Assembly (NCBI GenBank): GCA_034440615.1
Contig: JAOTOM010005094.1
Location: forward strand, 832,001-896,000
Reading direction: 5' to 3'
Length of the DNA stretch: 64,000 nt
From: Ashinkailepas kermadecensis
Lineage: Eukaryota > Arthropoda > Thecostraca > Neolepadidae
Of this stretch, positions 1 to 9,075 are shown piece by piece. Position 1 is the stretch's first letter; each line of letters starts with the position of its first letter. The notes under the pieces are model-generated. The model saw nothing but the letters and a program-made list of their open reading frames with translations. It was not told where the DNA came from and searched no databases. Position numbers and translations under genes: made by a program.

Positions 1-559
1 CCCCCCCATGACGGCAGGCGTTGTACCAACATCGGAGCTTTAATGTGCCTGGTGACATACCGTGCCGGACGGCAATGCTGTCGGCTTTCACGCTGCCATT
101 TGCTATGAAGGGAAAATATCCATGCTACTGCGAATTGGCAGCAATTTGGCAGCGTGGTTGCGAAATCCGGCTAGTTTCCCCTCCGTATCTGTACCCGTAG
201 TATGTCCTGCCCATGAATGAGTGATTTTTTCGTAATGGCAATTGCATTGCTTTACATGCATTACAACATAAATATTGAGTCAAATGGTTTGCAGTAATAA
301 TTTGATCACGTCCGGAGGTGAATATGAAAACGATTATTTAACTTTCTAGAAAGTGAAGTGAAAGCTGCGCAGCATTTACCAAAAGAAATACGTGACCTTG
401 GCGTCTTGGCGCGCATCAACAATAGAAGAGTTGTGGAATGTGGATCTGTGGGTGGCTGAAGCTAAGGTGCGAGGGTCAGCGTCAGCGTTCTGTTGCGACG
501 CTTTTGTAACTGAGACTCATCTACATAGATGTGTTTGCTATACTTTCTAAACGTCAAAC
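1..559. other. left-edge sequence without a recognised gene
   Basis: No open frame, repeat or RNA gene could be supported here. It precedes the first exon of the hAT transposase gene and may hold its promoter and 5' untranslated region. It also lies inside what should be the unfinished last intron of the minus-strand apolipophorin-like gene. I looked for a hAT terminal inverted repeat that would pair with sequence downstream of 4,148 and found none I could defend. Confidence 0.5.
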
Positions 560-621
560 ATGTCTCAAAAGAGGAAGAATGTGCAAAGGTCCATATTGGA
601 CATGTTTTCGAACAGCAAAAG
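560..621 (+). CDS. hAT transposase exon 1
   Basis: Encodes 20 residues, beginning MSQKRKNVQRSILDMF, and ends in phase 2 before a GTAAGC donor at 622. A short basic start followed by a hydrophobic 'SILDMF' is typical of ZMYM1-like/hAT proteins (compare 'SLLSFF' starts in that family). The chosen ATG at 560 is the only one that opens this frame. The AG left over pairs with the first G of exon 2 to make Arg21. Confidence 0.7.
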
Positions 622-866
622 GTAAGCACATAAAGGGGCTCTCCCCTACATTAATTTCACCTTCCTGAAAAGCTTTCGTCCTCATAGAAGGGCGTTAAGG
701 TTGCGAAATTGTATGGATTTAACCGGTTTTTGCCATTTTCCTGAAACAGAATGATATGGGTAATGGAGTGCATCATGGGCATAGGAACGTTTCAAAAAGT
801 GGAGGACATGGCACACCCGTCCCCCCCGTTCTTACTCATATAGAGTGCATGAGCAGCACAGGTAAT

Positions 867-1115
867 CAGGCGCGTATCTATGGTGGGGGGGGGCGAAGCT
901 GGCGACCGCCGTCCCGCTACTCCCGATTTTTAAAGAAAAATCACATGAAAGTGCTATTTTCTCGAAACCTAAGCGTGTTTTATCATAAAACCATCTCCTA
1001 CATCGCAAGCTGCCCAAATCCGATGAGTTTTTTTTAATTGAAGAACATTTTTGAGATTTCGCCCGCCTCCAAGAAATTCCGCCCTCCCCCAAGAAAAATC
1101 CTAGATACGCGCCTG
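867..1115. mobile_element. hAT MITE (249 bp) with exact 8-bp target duplication
   Basis: Terminal inverted repeats begin CAGGCGCGTATCTA and are mirrored at the right end (TAGATACGCGCCTG). The element is flanked by a perfect 8-bp duplication, CAGGTAAT, at 859-866 and 1,116-1,123. An 8-bp duplication with CA...TG ends is the hAT signature. It encodes nothing and contains runs of G and A/T. It sits in intron 1 of the intact hAT gene, so splicing should remove it. Whether that gene's protein mobilises it is unknown. Confidence 0.9.
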
Positions 1116-1198
1116 CAGGTAATTATCAGAAATCATTCGCCCCTACGAATGAGCTGAATCGCACCGAGCGTTGATTAATCCAGTTGTCACATCCTCAG

Positions 1199-1309
1199 GT
1201 CACATCCCGATCCCGATCCATCTAATCAAGAGGACGATCCACAAAGTGCCGAGGCTGTCGGTGTCGAACCACCATCAACAGTCCAGGAGTCCGTCACCGA
1301 AGATCCAGG
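1199..1309 (+). CDS. hAT transposase exon 2
   Basis: Starts after a CAG acceptor and ends at GG before GTAAGC. It encodes an acidic, proline-rich stretch (HPDPDPSNQEDDPQSAE and on), a usual linker between the basic N-terminus and the zinc finger in ZMYM1-like hAT proteins. The phase on both sides (2 in, 2 out) fits exons 1 and 3 exactly, which is the main support, since the sequence itself is low in complexity. A further small alternative exon around 1,412-1,470 is possible but not needed. Confidence 0.65.
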
Positions 1310-2089
1310 GTAAGCTGCGAACACTGCGAAATAATCCCTCGCGGGAAATCCGGAACTATTATTTCATTACTACCCATTAGATGGCCCGCTCATCCAAACC
1401 CCTGTTGTGCAGGCTGCACCGCCAGACCCGCCGTGCCCACAGCGCGGCGCCCTGGGCGCCACCTCACAGGGTGCCGCACCTCACCCAGGCTTAAAAGTTA
1501 AATTGCGAGTTCCTGTGCATACAATTTCATACGAATGCATAACAATTTGTGCCGTTTCGCGGCGCAAACCCAACCAGCTGTGCTGCTTTCTGAGGCGTCC
1601 CGCATCGACAATCCTATTGTGCTGATACATTTTGTGCGGATTGTGCGAAAATATCCATTTCCGCACTCGCACCGCTGGCGACGCGAACAGAACAAGCACG
1701 TGTCTTTTTTTCGCGACACCGACAGCCAGTTCCGAGACCCTTCTGCTGTCCTTAAACTTTGTCTGAGATTGGGCCACAAAATGCCTGCAAAATTAAACAT
1801 TTCTGGGCCGCTTCGCGACACAAACTATAAACCACAACCACACTAACTTTACCATGCTCTGCCCGTTTAGTTCCGGATTTCCGATTGGAACCAAGAAGAA
1901 AATTGATAGTCTTGCCATACCAGCTGTACCTACTCGCGCACATGTGTCATGCAAATTGCAAACTAAGCGTTCTTGTGCATCTGTCATCGTTTTGAAACGG
2001 TTGCTGAAACGGTCACCCATGAATGGCTTTTTATTGTCGTTATCACGTCCACCACGTCCTTATCCTAATCCTTCTCTCTTCTTCCACAG

Positions 2090-4148
2090 CCCGTGCGCTC
2101 CGTCCACGTCCGAGCCTGTCAAGCCGCGTCAGCCCGCGCCTGAACGTGGGAAGAACTTTCAGTTCTCAAAGTGGAAGAAGACCTACCCGTGGCTGGTCAA
2201 CCACGATGGCAAGTACGTCACCTGTCGCGAGTGCACCACAGCGCATGGGCTAGGGCTTCTGTCAGGAGAGCCACATCTCGATCTGGCCTTCATCTCGCGG
2301 GGGTTCAAATCGTGGAAAAAGGTGCCTGCTGGCTTCTCCCAGCATGCGAGATCACGGTCTCACCTAAGGGCTGTGGAAGCCCTGATCGGACGCGGACGTG
2401 AGAACCCTACCCAAGTCCAGGTACTAAGTGGGCATGCGAAGGCGGTGGATGAGGCGCGAACTGCGCTCGATGCTATCTTCGACGCAATCGAGTATCTCGC
2501 CCGCCAGTGCCTTCCGCTTCGCAATCGAGATAAGGGCTCCAGCAACCTGCAGGCGCTCCTGACCACGATGGCCAAGAAGAACCCAGCTCTGGAGAAGTGG
2601 CTGAGAAGGGACACGCAGATGTACCTCAGTCCGCAAATCCAGAATGAGATACTGGAGCTGATGGCCCACACCATACTGAAACAGACTGCGACGGAGGTCG
2701 GTGCTGCTGAGGCGTTCGCCATCATCGTCGACGAGTCGACCGACGTGTCCCGGCAAGAGCAGGTGTCGCTGTGTGCCAGGTTCGTGGATCCAGGCTGTGA
2801 GGTCCAGGAAGTGTTCCTCGGCTTTTACAGCACCGACAGCACCACAGCCGACACGCTGGCGAGGCTGATCCTGGACGCTCTCCAGCGCCTCAACCTGCCC
2901 ATTGAGAAACTCAGGGGTCAGTGCTACGATGGGGCTTCAAACATGGCAGGGCGAATTAGCGGCGTCCAAGTCCGCATCAAGGAGAAGCAGCCGAAGGCGC
3001 TGTTCATCCATTGCGCAGCACACCGTCTCAACTTGGCCACCCTGACAGCCGCGACCCCTGCGCTCAGAAACGCGCTCGGAGAGGCGTCGGGACTTATCGA
3101 GTTCGTTCGCAGCTCGCCGAAGCGCCTGGCCATGTTCGAGCAGCACCAAGAGGACACGGCCGCCGGACTGACCTCATTCTGCCGCACCCGGTGGACCTGC
3201 AACGAGCGGAGCCTGACGTCACTCCTGTCCAACTGGGCTGCCGTGCTGGCTACGCTGCACGCCATCGAGGAAGATCCCACAGCCTCACCCGAGTCGGCCG
3301 CCAAGGCCCATGGCTACCGGCGGGCGATGGAAGAGTTTGACTTTTTCTTCATGGCGAGCCTGGGCCTGCGCGTCTACCAGCTGGTCACGCCGGTGATCAC
3401 AGCGATCCAGAGCAGACAGGAGTCTGTCACCGGCGTCCTCAGCAAGGTCAGACTGATGAGGGAGGCCGTGCTGTCCCAGTGCAGCGAGGCCGTCTGCGAC
3501 CGGTTCTGGTCCGACGCTGTCGCTAAGGCTGACTCGCTCGGAGTGGATGAGCCGCGCCTGAGACGGCCTGTCAAGAAGCCGCAGCGGCTGAGGGACAACG
3601 ACGATGAAGAAGCGCCGCCGAAAACACCTAAGGAGCGCTACAGCCGTGAGTACGACGGCGCTCTGCGCAGCCTGGCAGCTTCCATCAAGGACCGGTTCAC
3701 CAAAGGCGACGACCAGGTTCTGCAAGGGGTAGAGGCAGCCCTGGCTGGAAACCAAGACGAGGGCCGGCGCGCAGCGCGGTTCTACGGTCTAGATGAAGAG
3801 CGAGTCGTCCTTCACCTGCGGTTTTTGCACGACGCTGGACGCAGGCCAAAGTCACTGCAAGATGCTGCCGAGATGATTAGTGAGCTGCAGGATCTGGTCC
3901 CGGAGGCGGCGCGTCTGGTGCGCCTGGCGCTCACAGCGCCGGCGACGAGCTGCTCCGCGGAGCGCTCTTTCATCCTGATGAGAAGGCTGAAAACCTACAT
4001 GCGTGCAACAATGGGCCAAGCTCGGTTCAACCACCTCGCTGTGTGCGCGGCGTACGGGCGAGAGCTTGGGGCTCTTGATCGGAAGGAACTCCTGCGAGAG
4101 TTCGTTGGCCGCAGCGCTCAGAGGAGGCACGCATTCGGTCTGATCTGA
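2090..4148 (+). CDS. hAT transposase exon 3: zinc finger, catalytic core and dimerisation region
   Basis: A 2,059-bp exon beginning after a pyrimidine-rich CAG acceptor at 2,087-2,089 and ending at a TGA. It holds the TTF/BED-like segment (FSKWKKTYPWL...CRECTTAHG...GFKSWKKV...H-R-S-H), the catalytic core (VDESTD, RGQCYDGASNM, HCAAHRLNLA) and the hAT C-terminal region (APATSCSAERSF...MGQARFNHLAV). The open frame continues upstream to 1,854, but that stretch has no family similarity and I treat it as intron. Third positions are rich in G and C, unlike the AT-rich flanks. Confidence 0.85.
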
Positions 4149-4371
4149 GCAGAGCAGACACTGGATGTGTGACGTGACGCGTGACGCGCCATGCGTGTCG
4201 ACGTGAGTGATAAGATTGCTCTGTCGTGGGGCGTCAGCGACGTTGGAACGTGTGACGTGTTAAATTGTGATGCACCAATGGGATATAGAAGTGCGCCGTC
4301 CTGTCATGAGGCATGACGTAACGTTTCCATGGAAGATCTTCGCCGAAGTGATCAGCTCTAAGTTATGGACA

Positions 4372-4377
4372 AATAAA
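4372..4377 (+). terminator. candidate poly(A) signal of the hAT gene
   Basis: AATAAA lies 224 bp after the stop codon, on the coding strand. No other AATAAA occurs between the stop and this site. Use of the site is inferred. Confidence 0.45.
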
Positions 4378-4786
4378 GATAAGCCTTTCCGCTAATTTTA
4401 AATGTCTAAGTACGCAGTGCACAGCTGGATGAATGGATGTCAAATCTGCCGACAGAGACAGCGGCGGGCTGCAATGTATGTACATATATGGTGTGATTTG
4501 GTCCAAATAGGTAGTTACTGCAATCGGGCCATTTCAACTTTACACTCTGGTGGGAAAACCATTCAAGGTAGTCTTTCACACCAAATACTCAAAAACGTTG
4601 TCTCTAAACTGTGAAATAGAGAAGGCTCTGGCCTTTTCCAGAAAAGACAGGCGTTCAAAGTATTGGCCCTCTTTCGGCGTACCCTGTAATACCTAGTTCT
4701 GTATGTCTGTCCTGGGTCAGGTGAGGTATAAAAAAAAAATGGACGACGTGCCCCCCCCCCCATTGCAAAATGAAAAGTTACACCCC
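4378..4786. other. intronic stretch without a recognised gene
   Basis: Sequence between the hAT gene and the TATG microsatellite. I see no coding similarity on either strand. It ends with a short C-run (4,750-4,762) next to an A-run, a typical low-complexity lead into the microsatellite. Confidence 0.4.
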
Positions 4787-4972
4787 TGTATGTATGCATA
4801 TATGTATGTATGTATGTATGTAAGTATGTATGTATGTATGCATGTATGTATGTATGTATGTATGTATGCATGTATGTATGTATATATGTATGTATGTGTG
4901 TATGTATGTATGTATGTATGTATGTATGTATGTATGTATGTATGTATGTATGTATACAAGTATGTATACAGA
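4787..4972 (+). repeat. (TATG)n microsatellite
   Basis: About 45 copies of TATG with a few TGCA, TATA and TGTG variants. It produces spurious open frames in all directions. Confidence 0.95.
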
Positions 4973-5472
4973 GTGTAGTTCAACCTTATGGAGCTAATGT
5001 TTCTCTTTTTCATTGAAAGTTGCTAGATGCCCGCACTTGTAGCTACCTTTAACATTGGCTCTGCTTCAGACCACCTTGGCTGCGCTTTCGCATTCTATCA
5101 TCTCCAATGGTGATGACACTTCAGCGGGTGACAGCGCTACACGATGGCTTCAGTGAAACAATACTCTACCGAAGGCGAAGGAGCGGGTGGCAGGGTTTCC
5201 GTCGCGGTCATCCGGACCTCGCACTCCCCTACTTCTGACAGGTGTGGAAGGTAGCATCTGCCCTAGAGTACTGTTAGGAAATCGGCGAATAAAGGACGTC
5301 CTGTTCACTCGTATTCCAAAATCACTGATCCTGCCCACGATTAATTCAGAATTGCGACACCCCGATAATCTGCAATTTCCGCGCATTTCCTCCCAGACCA
5401 TTTCAGTGACTTCGGAACGTGACGTGACGTGACGTGACGTGCCATCCCCCTGTCCTCCCGGCGCCGCTGTAC
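4973..5472. other. intron 6 start of the apolipophorin-like gene; no further exon seen
   Basis: Downstream (minus strand) of exon 6. It contains a short run of four GTGAC/ACGTC units at 5,419-5,442. I searched for the next apoB-type exon here and down to position 1 on the minus strand and found none, so the intron runs off the window. Confidence 0.5.
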
Positions 5473-5665
5473 CCTGGGAGACGGTGGCCTCGAACACGTC
5501 GATGAGTGTCAGGTTCTGAGCGGTGACGGTGACGGCGCCGGACTGGTCGTGCGAGAAGGGCTTCAGCTGGTGACGCTCGTCACACGTGACGCTGGTCAGC
5601 CGACCGCTGTGCACCGTCTGGTGGCACGCGCTGCTGCTCCACACCAGCGGGATGTTCTGCACCGG
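5473..5665 (-). CDS. apolipophorin-like exon 6 (last one visible)
   Basis: 193 bp starting after GTCGGCAG and encoding PVQNIPLVWSSSACHQTVHS, then a block with VTCDERHQLKPFSHDQSGAV. This corresponds to the apoB segment with SSSQSC and KEQHLFLPFS. The end is placed at CCCAGG before GTACAG (phase 1). The frame stays open further, so the donor choice is less certain than the acceptor. A short TACGG-type pentanucleotide array starts about 33 bp before the acceptor. Confidence 0.8.
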
Positions 5666-5698
5666 CTGCCGACACACCACGTGACACGAGACGTTAGG

Positions 5699-6493
5699 CA
5701 GTACGGTACGGTGCAGTACGGTACGGTACGGTACGGTACGGTACGGTACGATACGATACGATACGATACGATACGATACGATACGATACGATACGATACG
5801 ATACGATACGATACGATACGATACGATACGATACGATACGATACGATACGATACGATACGATACGATACGATACGATACGATACGATACGATACGATACG
5901 ATACGATACGATACGATACGATACGATACGATACGATACGATACGATACGATACGATACGATACGATACGATACGATACGATACGATACGATATGATATG
6001 ATATGATATGATATGATATGATATGATATGATATGATATGATATGATATGATATGATATGATATGATATGATATGATATGATACGATATGATATGATATG
6101 ATATGATACGGTACGGTACGGTACGGTACGGTACGGTACGGTACGGTACGGTACGGTACGGTACGGTACGGTACGATACGATACGATACGATATGATATG
6201 ATATGATATGATATGATATGATATGATATGATATGATATGATATGATATGATATGATATGATATGATACGATACGATATGATATGATATGATATGATATG
6301 ATATGATATGATATGATATGATATGATATGATATGATATGATATGATACGATATGATATGATATGATATGATATGATATGATATGATACGGTACGGTACG
6401 GTACGGTACGGTACGGTATGACACGGTACGATACGGTACGGTACGGTACGGTATGGTATGATACGGTACGATACGGTACGGTACGGTACGGTA
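5699..6493 (+). repeat. pentanucleotide array TACGG / TACGA / TATGA
   Basis: About 159 units of five bases in homogeneous blocks: TACGG, then TACGA (about 5,746-5,990), TATGA (about 5,991-6,103), TACGG (to about 6,173), TACGA, TATGA and finally TACGG. The variants differ by single transitions. The large open frames across it are an artefact of a 5-bp period. Confidence 0.97.
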
Positions 6494-6496
6494 CTA

Positions 6497-6641
6497 CTAT
6501 GCTACAGCACAGTGTAGTACTGTTCTGCAGTACAGTGCAGTACTGTAATACAGTACAGTGCAGTACTGTACACTATAGTACTTTAGCACACTACTGTACA
6601 CTATGCACAGTACTGTGCACTATAACACACTATAGTACTTT
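6497..6641. repeat. AGTACTGT-rich palindromic sequence
   Basis: Many overlapping copies of CAGTACTGTA, ACAGTACAGTGC and CACTATAGTAC give strong self-complementarity over 145 bp. It directly follows the pentanucleotide array. Confidence 0.75.
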
Positions 6642-6835
6642 CGGTCCAGTGGAAGACTTGCGCCAGCTTCTGTACACGGCTCATGTGTCAAAATCTAGCG
6701 GAGGAGGGATTGCTTGGCCTTCCTGCAAATTGTTCCAACGCTTGACTCCTGCACTGGGAGTAAAAGACGCTGCAAAAGGTGTTGCACCATAATCCCACTC
6801 TGCAATTCATTCTAATGTTAGAACAATGAACAAGG

Positions 6836-7527
6836 GCCAGGACAGCCGGGCCAAGACAGCCGAAGCCATGACAACGAAGACCAGAACAGCCAGGCCAAGA
6901 CAACAGACCAGGAGAGCTGGGCCAAGGCAGCCGGGCCAGGATAGCCGAGGCCATGAGAATAGGGCCAGGACAGCCGATACCAGGACAGCCGAGACCAGGA
7001 CAGCCGAGACCAGGACAGCCGAGGCCAGGACAGTCGAAGCCATGACAACAGAGAACAGGACAGCCGAGACCAGGACAGCCGAGACCAGGACAGCCGAGAC
7101 CAGGACAGCCAAGGCAGGACAGTCGAAGCCTGACAACAGAGAACAGGACAGCCGAGACCAGGATAGCCGAGACCAGGACAGCCAAGGCCAGGACAGTCGA
7201 AGCCATGACAACAGAGAACAGGACAGCCGAGACCAGGACAGCCGAGACCAGGACAGCCGAGGCCAGGACAGCCGAGGCCAGGACAGTCGAAGCCATGACA
7301 ACAGAGAACAGGACAGCCGAGACCAGGACAGCCGAGACCAGGATAGCCGAGACCAGGACAGCCGAGGCCAGGACAGTCGAAGCCATGACAACAGAGAACA
7401 GGACAGCCGATGCCAGGACAGCCGAGACCAGGATAGCCGAGACCAGGATAGCCGAGACCAGGACAGCCGAGACCATGATAGCAGAGACCAGGACAACAGA
7501 GATCAGGATAGCCGAGGTCAGCACTCA
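6836..7527 (-). repeat. 15-bp minisatellite beside the exon 5 donor
   Basis: About 46 units of GACCAGGACAGCCGA (plus strand) with several 30-60-bp higher-order blocks containing GAAGCCATGACAACAGAGAA. In gene orientation it begins within the first 20 bases of intron 5. Confidence 0.95.
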
Positions 7528-7528
7528 C

Positions 7529-7681
7529 CGATTTGATGTTGTAGCTGACTCCCTGGATGTGCGATGTGTGAGCGAAGCGAGCCACACAGGCGTTCAGATC
7601 ACGCTCTTTGCTGATGACCAGACCTCTCTCGTCCACACCCTCCACTCGGTATGTGGTCGGACAGTCCCCAGTGACGTCACG
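7529..7681 (-). CDS. apolipophorin-like exon 5
   Basis: 153 bp, 51 codons, phase 0 at both ends. It encodes RDVTGDCPTTYRVEGVDERG, then LVISKERDLNACVARFAHTS. The paired cysteines and the (T/K)-ERDLxxC motif match apoB and apolipophorins. The GTGAGT donor at 7,528 is followed within 20 bases by the 15-bp minisatellite. Confidence 0.88.
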
Positions 7682-8084
7682 CTGTGGGTAGGGCAGTCCC
7701 CAGTGACGTTGCAATGGGGATCAGTCTTCAGTCCAGTGAAAGTTCGGTCAACAATCATGTCATATAAATGACAGATTAATTAAAGCCAACTTCAGCTATG
7801 TTGTTTTACTGCAGCACAGTAGCAGCTGGATTAAAGAAGAGCCAATCGAATTTAAATCCAGCTTAAAATCCGCACATTTCAAACAAAAGATAAAATTGGC
7901 CTGGCCAGTGATCGTGATAATATTCCTCTACGCCTGATGTTCAGCATATCAGCTTGGGAAATTAAGAACAAAATATGCATCAACGAACTACACCAATTCT
8001 TGAACACATGTCATTGGTTTTTCGGTGAGCAACCGGCTTGCCTGTCTCTTCAGCTCACCGGAGCGGTGTACTTTCCCAGCTCAC
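7682..8084 (-). other. intron 4 of the apolipophorin-like gene
   Basis: 403 bp without repeats. It holds only the intron between two exons joined in phase 0. Confidence 0.6.
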
Positions 8085-8226
8085 CTCGACGTCCATGAAG
8101 TTGAGATCAAATCTGTCCTGTGAGTTCTGGAGAGCTGATGCGATGCCCTTTTTGATGTTAACTGACCAGGTTGGGTCGCCCTCCTCCGGACACACCGAGT
8201 CGATGACACCATCCTGGAAGCCGAAC
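8085..8226 (-). CDS. apolipophorin-like exon 4
   Basis: 142 bp encoding FGFQDGVIDSVCPEEGDPTW, then SVNIKKGIASALQNSQDRFD. The W-x-(L/V)-NIK-(K/R)-GI-x-SALQN block is one of the best conserved signatures of the large lipid transfer proteins. It ends in phase 0 at a GTGAGC donor. The eight bases GTGAGCTG recur 26 bp into the intron, giving a second potential donor. Confidence 0.9.
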
Positions 8227-8668
8227 CTGCCGACCGCCAGCCGCTCTCCAGCTCAGCAGACCACAGCCACACACACACGAGCGCCAGCACTCAGCAACGC
8301 TCTCAGCACTTGCGCTACGTGGGCTCCGGGGATACTAATTCAAAGACCCGGTATAAAGCACATGTTGTGAGCAGAAGTATCGTCGGAAACTAGCAAGCTC
8401 TCGAGTGTGATGAAGTGTGATACTGTCTTTTTCAATCACTTTTGGTGACAGATGAGAAGCTTCGACGGAAGACTTTTTCGGTACATGATTGGCTTCCGCT
8501 GCGTTTGGTACAAGCAGTCATTATTGGCGCCAATTGAACTCAACACGGCTCCCAGCAGCAACTGTGGGCGTCATGGTTCCAGTTTGGCGCGCACTCGCTG
8601 TTTCGTGTTGTTTGTCCACACACTGGGCGCGGTGCACATTGGACGGCATCATATGGTGCACGTCTCAC

Positions 8669-8775
8669 CTGAGCTTGAAGCTCTCCAGTGGCGATGTGAA
8701 GGCGTCGCTCTGGATGTCCTTGTCAGTCAGCGATCCCTGGTCCACCGCCACTGTGTGGAGTCGAACATCCTCGAT
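8669..8775 (-). CDS. apolipophorin-like exon 3
   Basis: 107 bp encoding IEDVRLHTVAVDQGSLTDKD and on to FKL, the variable surface part between the CEH and FQDG blocks of LPD_N. The acceptor is CGCAG at 8,776-8,780. The exon ends in phase 2 (AG) before GTGAGA, and the first G of exon 4 completes Arg. Similarity alone is weak. The phases and the position between two strong exons support the call. Confidence 0.7.
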
Positions 8776-8905
8776 CTGCGACAGCGATGCAGGGCTGTTG
8801 CCATGCACACGACAGCGATGGAGTGCTGTTGCCATGCACACGACAGCGATGGAACGCTGTTGCCATACGCATGGTAGCGATGGAGCGCTGTTGCCAAGCC
8901 CACGC
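8776..8905 (-). repeat. 31-bp minisatellite ending in the exon 3 acceptor
   Basis: About four units containing GGCAACAGC-CATCGCTGTCG (minus strand). The last unit ends with the functional CGCAG acceptor at 8,776-8,780, where other units read CGTGTG. Confidence 0.85.
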
Positions 8906-9075
8906 AGGGATACTCCAACATCCTAGCTGGGATATCTCTTCTTGTAGTCCCGATTATCATCGAAGTTAAGTTTAAGCACGCTTCCCTGCTTATTTCCCAA
9001 TGTTTCACATATGCCTTTTATCCAACGGTGCGTTTCCACATTTGAACAATGGCTGATAGTGATTCTCCATGCCCG

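Larger units (their letters stand above)
560..4148 (+). mobile_element. hAT-type transposase gene (ZMYM1-like), three exons, intact
   Basis: Seen: three exons (560-621, 1,199-1,309, 2,090-4,148) join with matching phases (2 into 2 at both joins) into one 743-residue frame without stops. Both introns are GT-AG. The protein starts with a short basic segment, followed by an acidic stretch, a TTF/BED-like zinc-binding region (about residues 82-152), a hAT RNase-H-like core with DESTD near residue 272 and GQCYDGASNM near 338, and a C-terminal hAT dimerisation region (about 662-740, with SCSAERSF). Known: this order matches hAT transposases and the related ZMYM1-like proteins of animals, nuclear DNA-binding proteins that cut and paste elements ending in inverted repeats. 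Inference: the lack of stops means recent activity or host use. Terminal repeats were not found, so the limits given are those of the coding region. It lies in an intron of the minus-strand lipoprotein gene. Confidence 0.85.

Noticed and set aside
756..1092. Short frames on both strands around the first MITE
   Set aside because: They cross the MITE boundaries and have no similarity to known proteins.
1854..2089. N-terminal extension of the hAT frame back to 1,854
   Set aside because: No family similarity. A good acceptor at 2,087-2,089 and upstream exons in matching phase explain the N-terminus better.
6688..7771. Large overlapping frames on both strands across 6.8-7.5 kb
   Set aside because: A 15-bp unit without stops keeps several frames open. 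There is no start context or protein family match, and the region is an intron.
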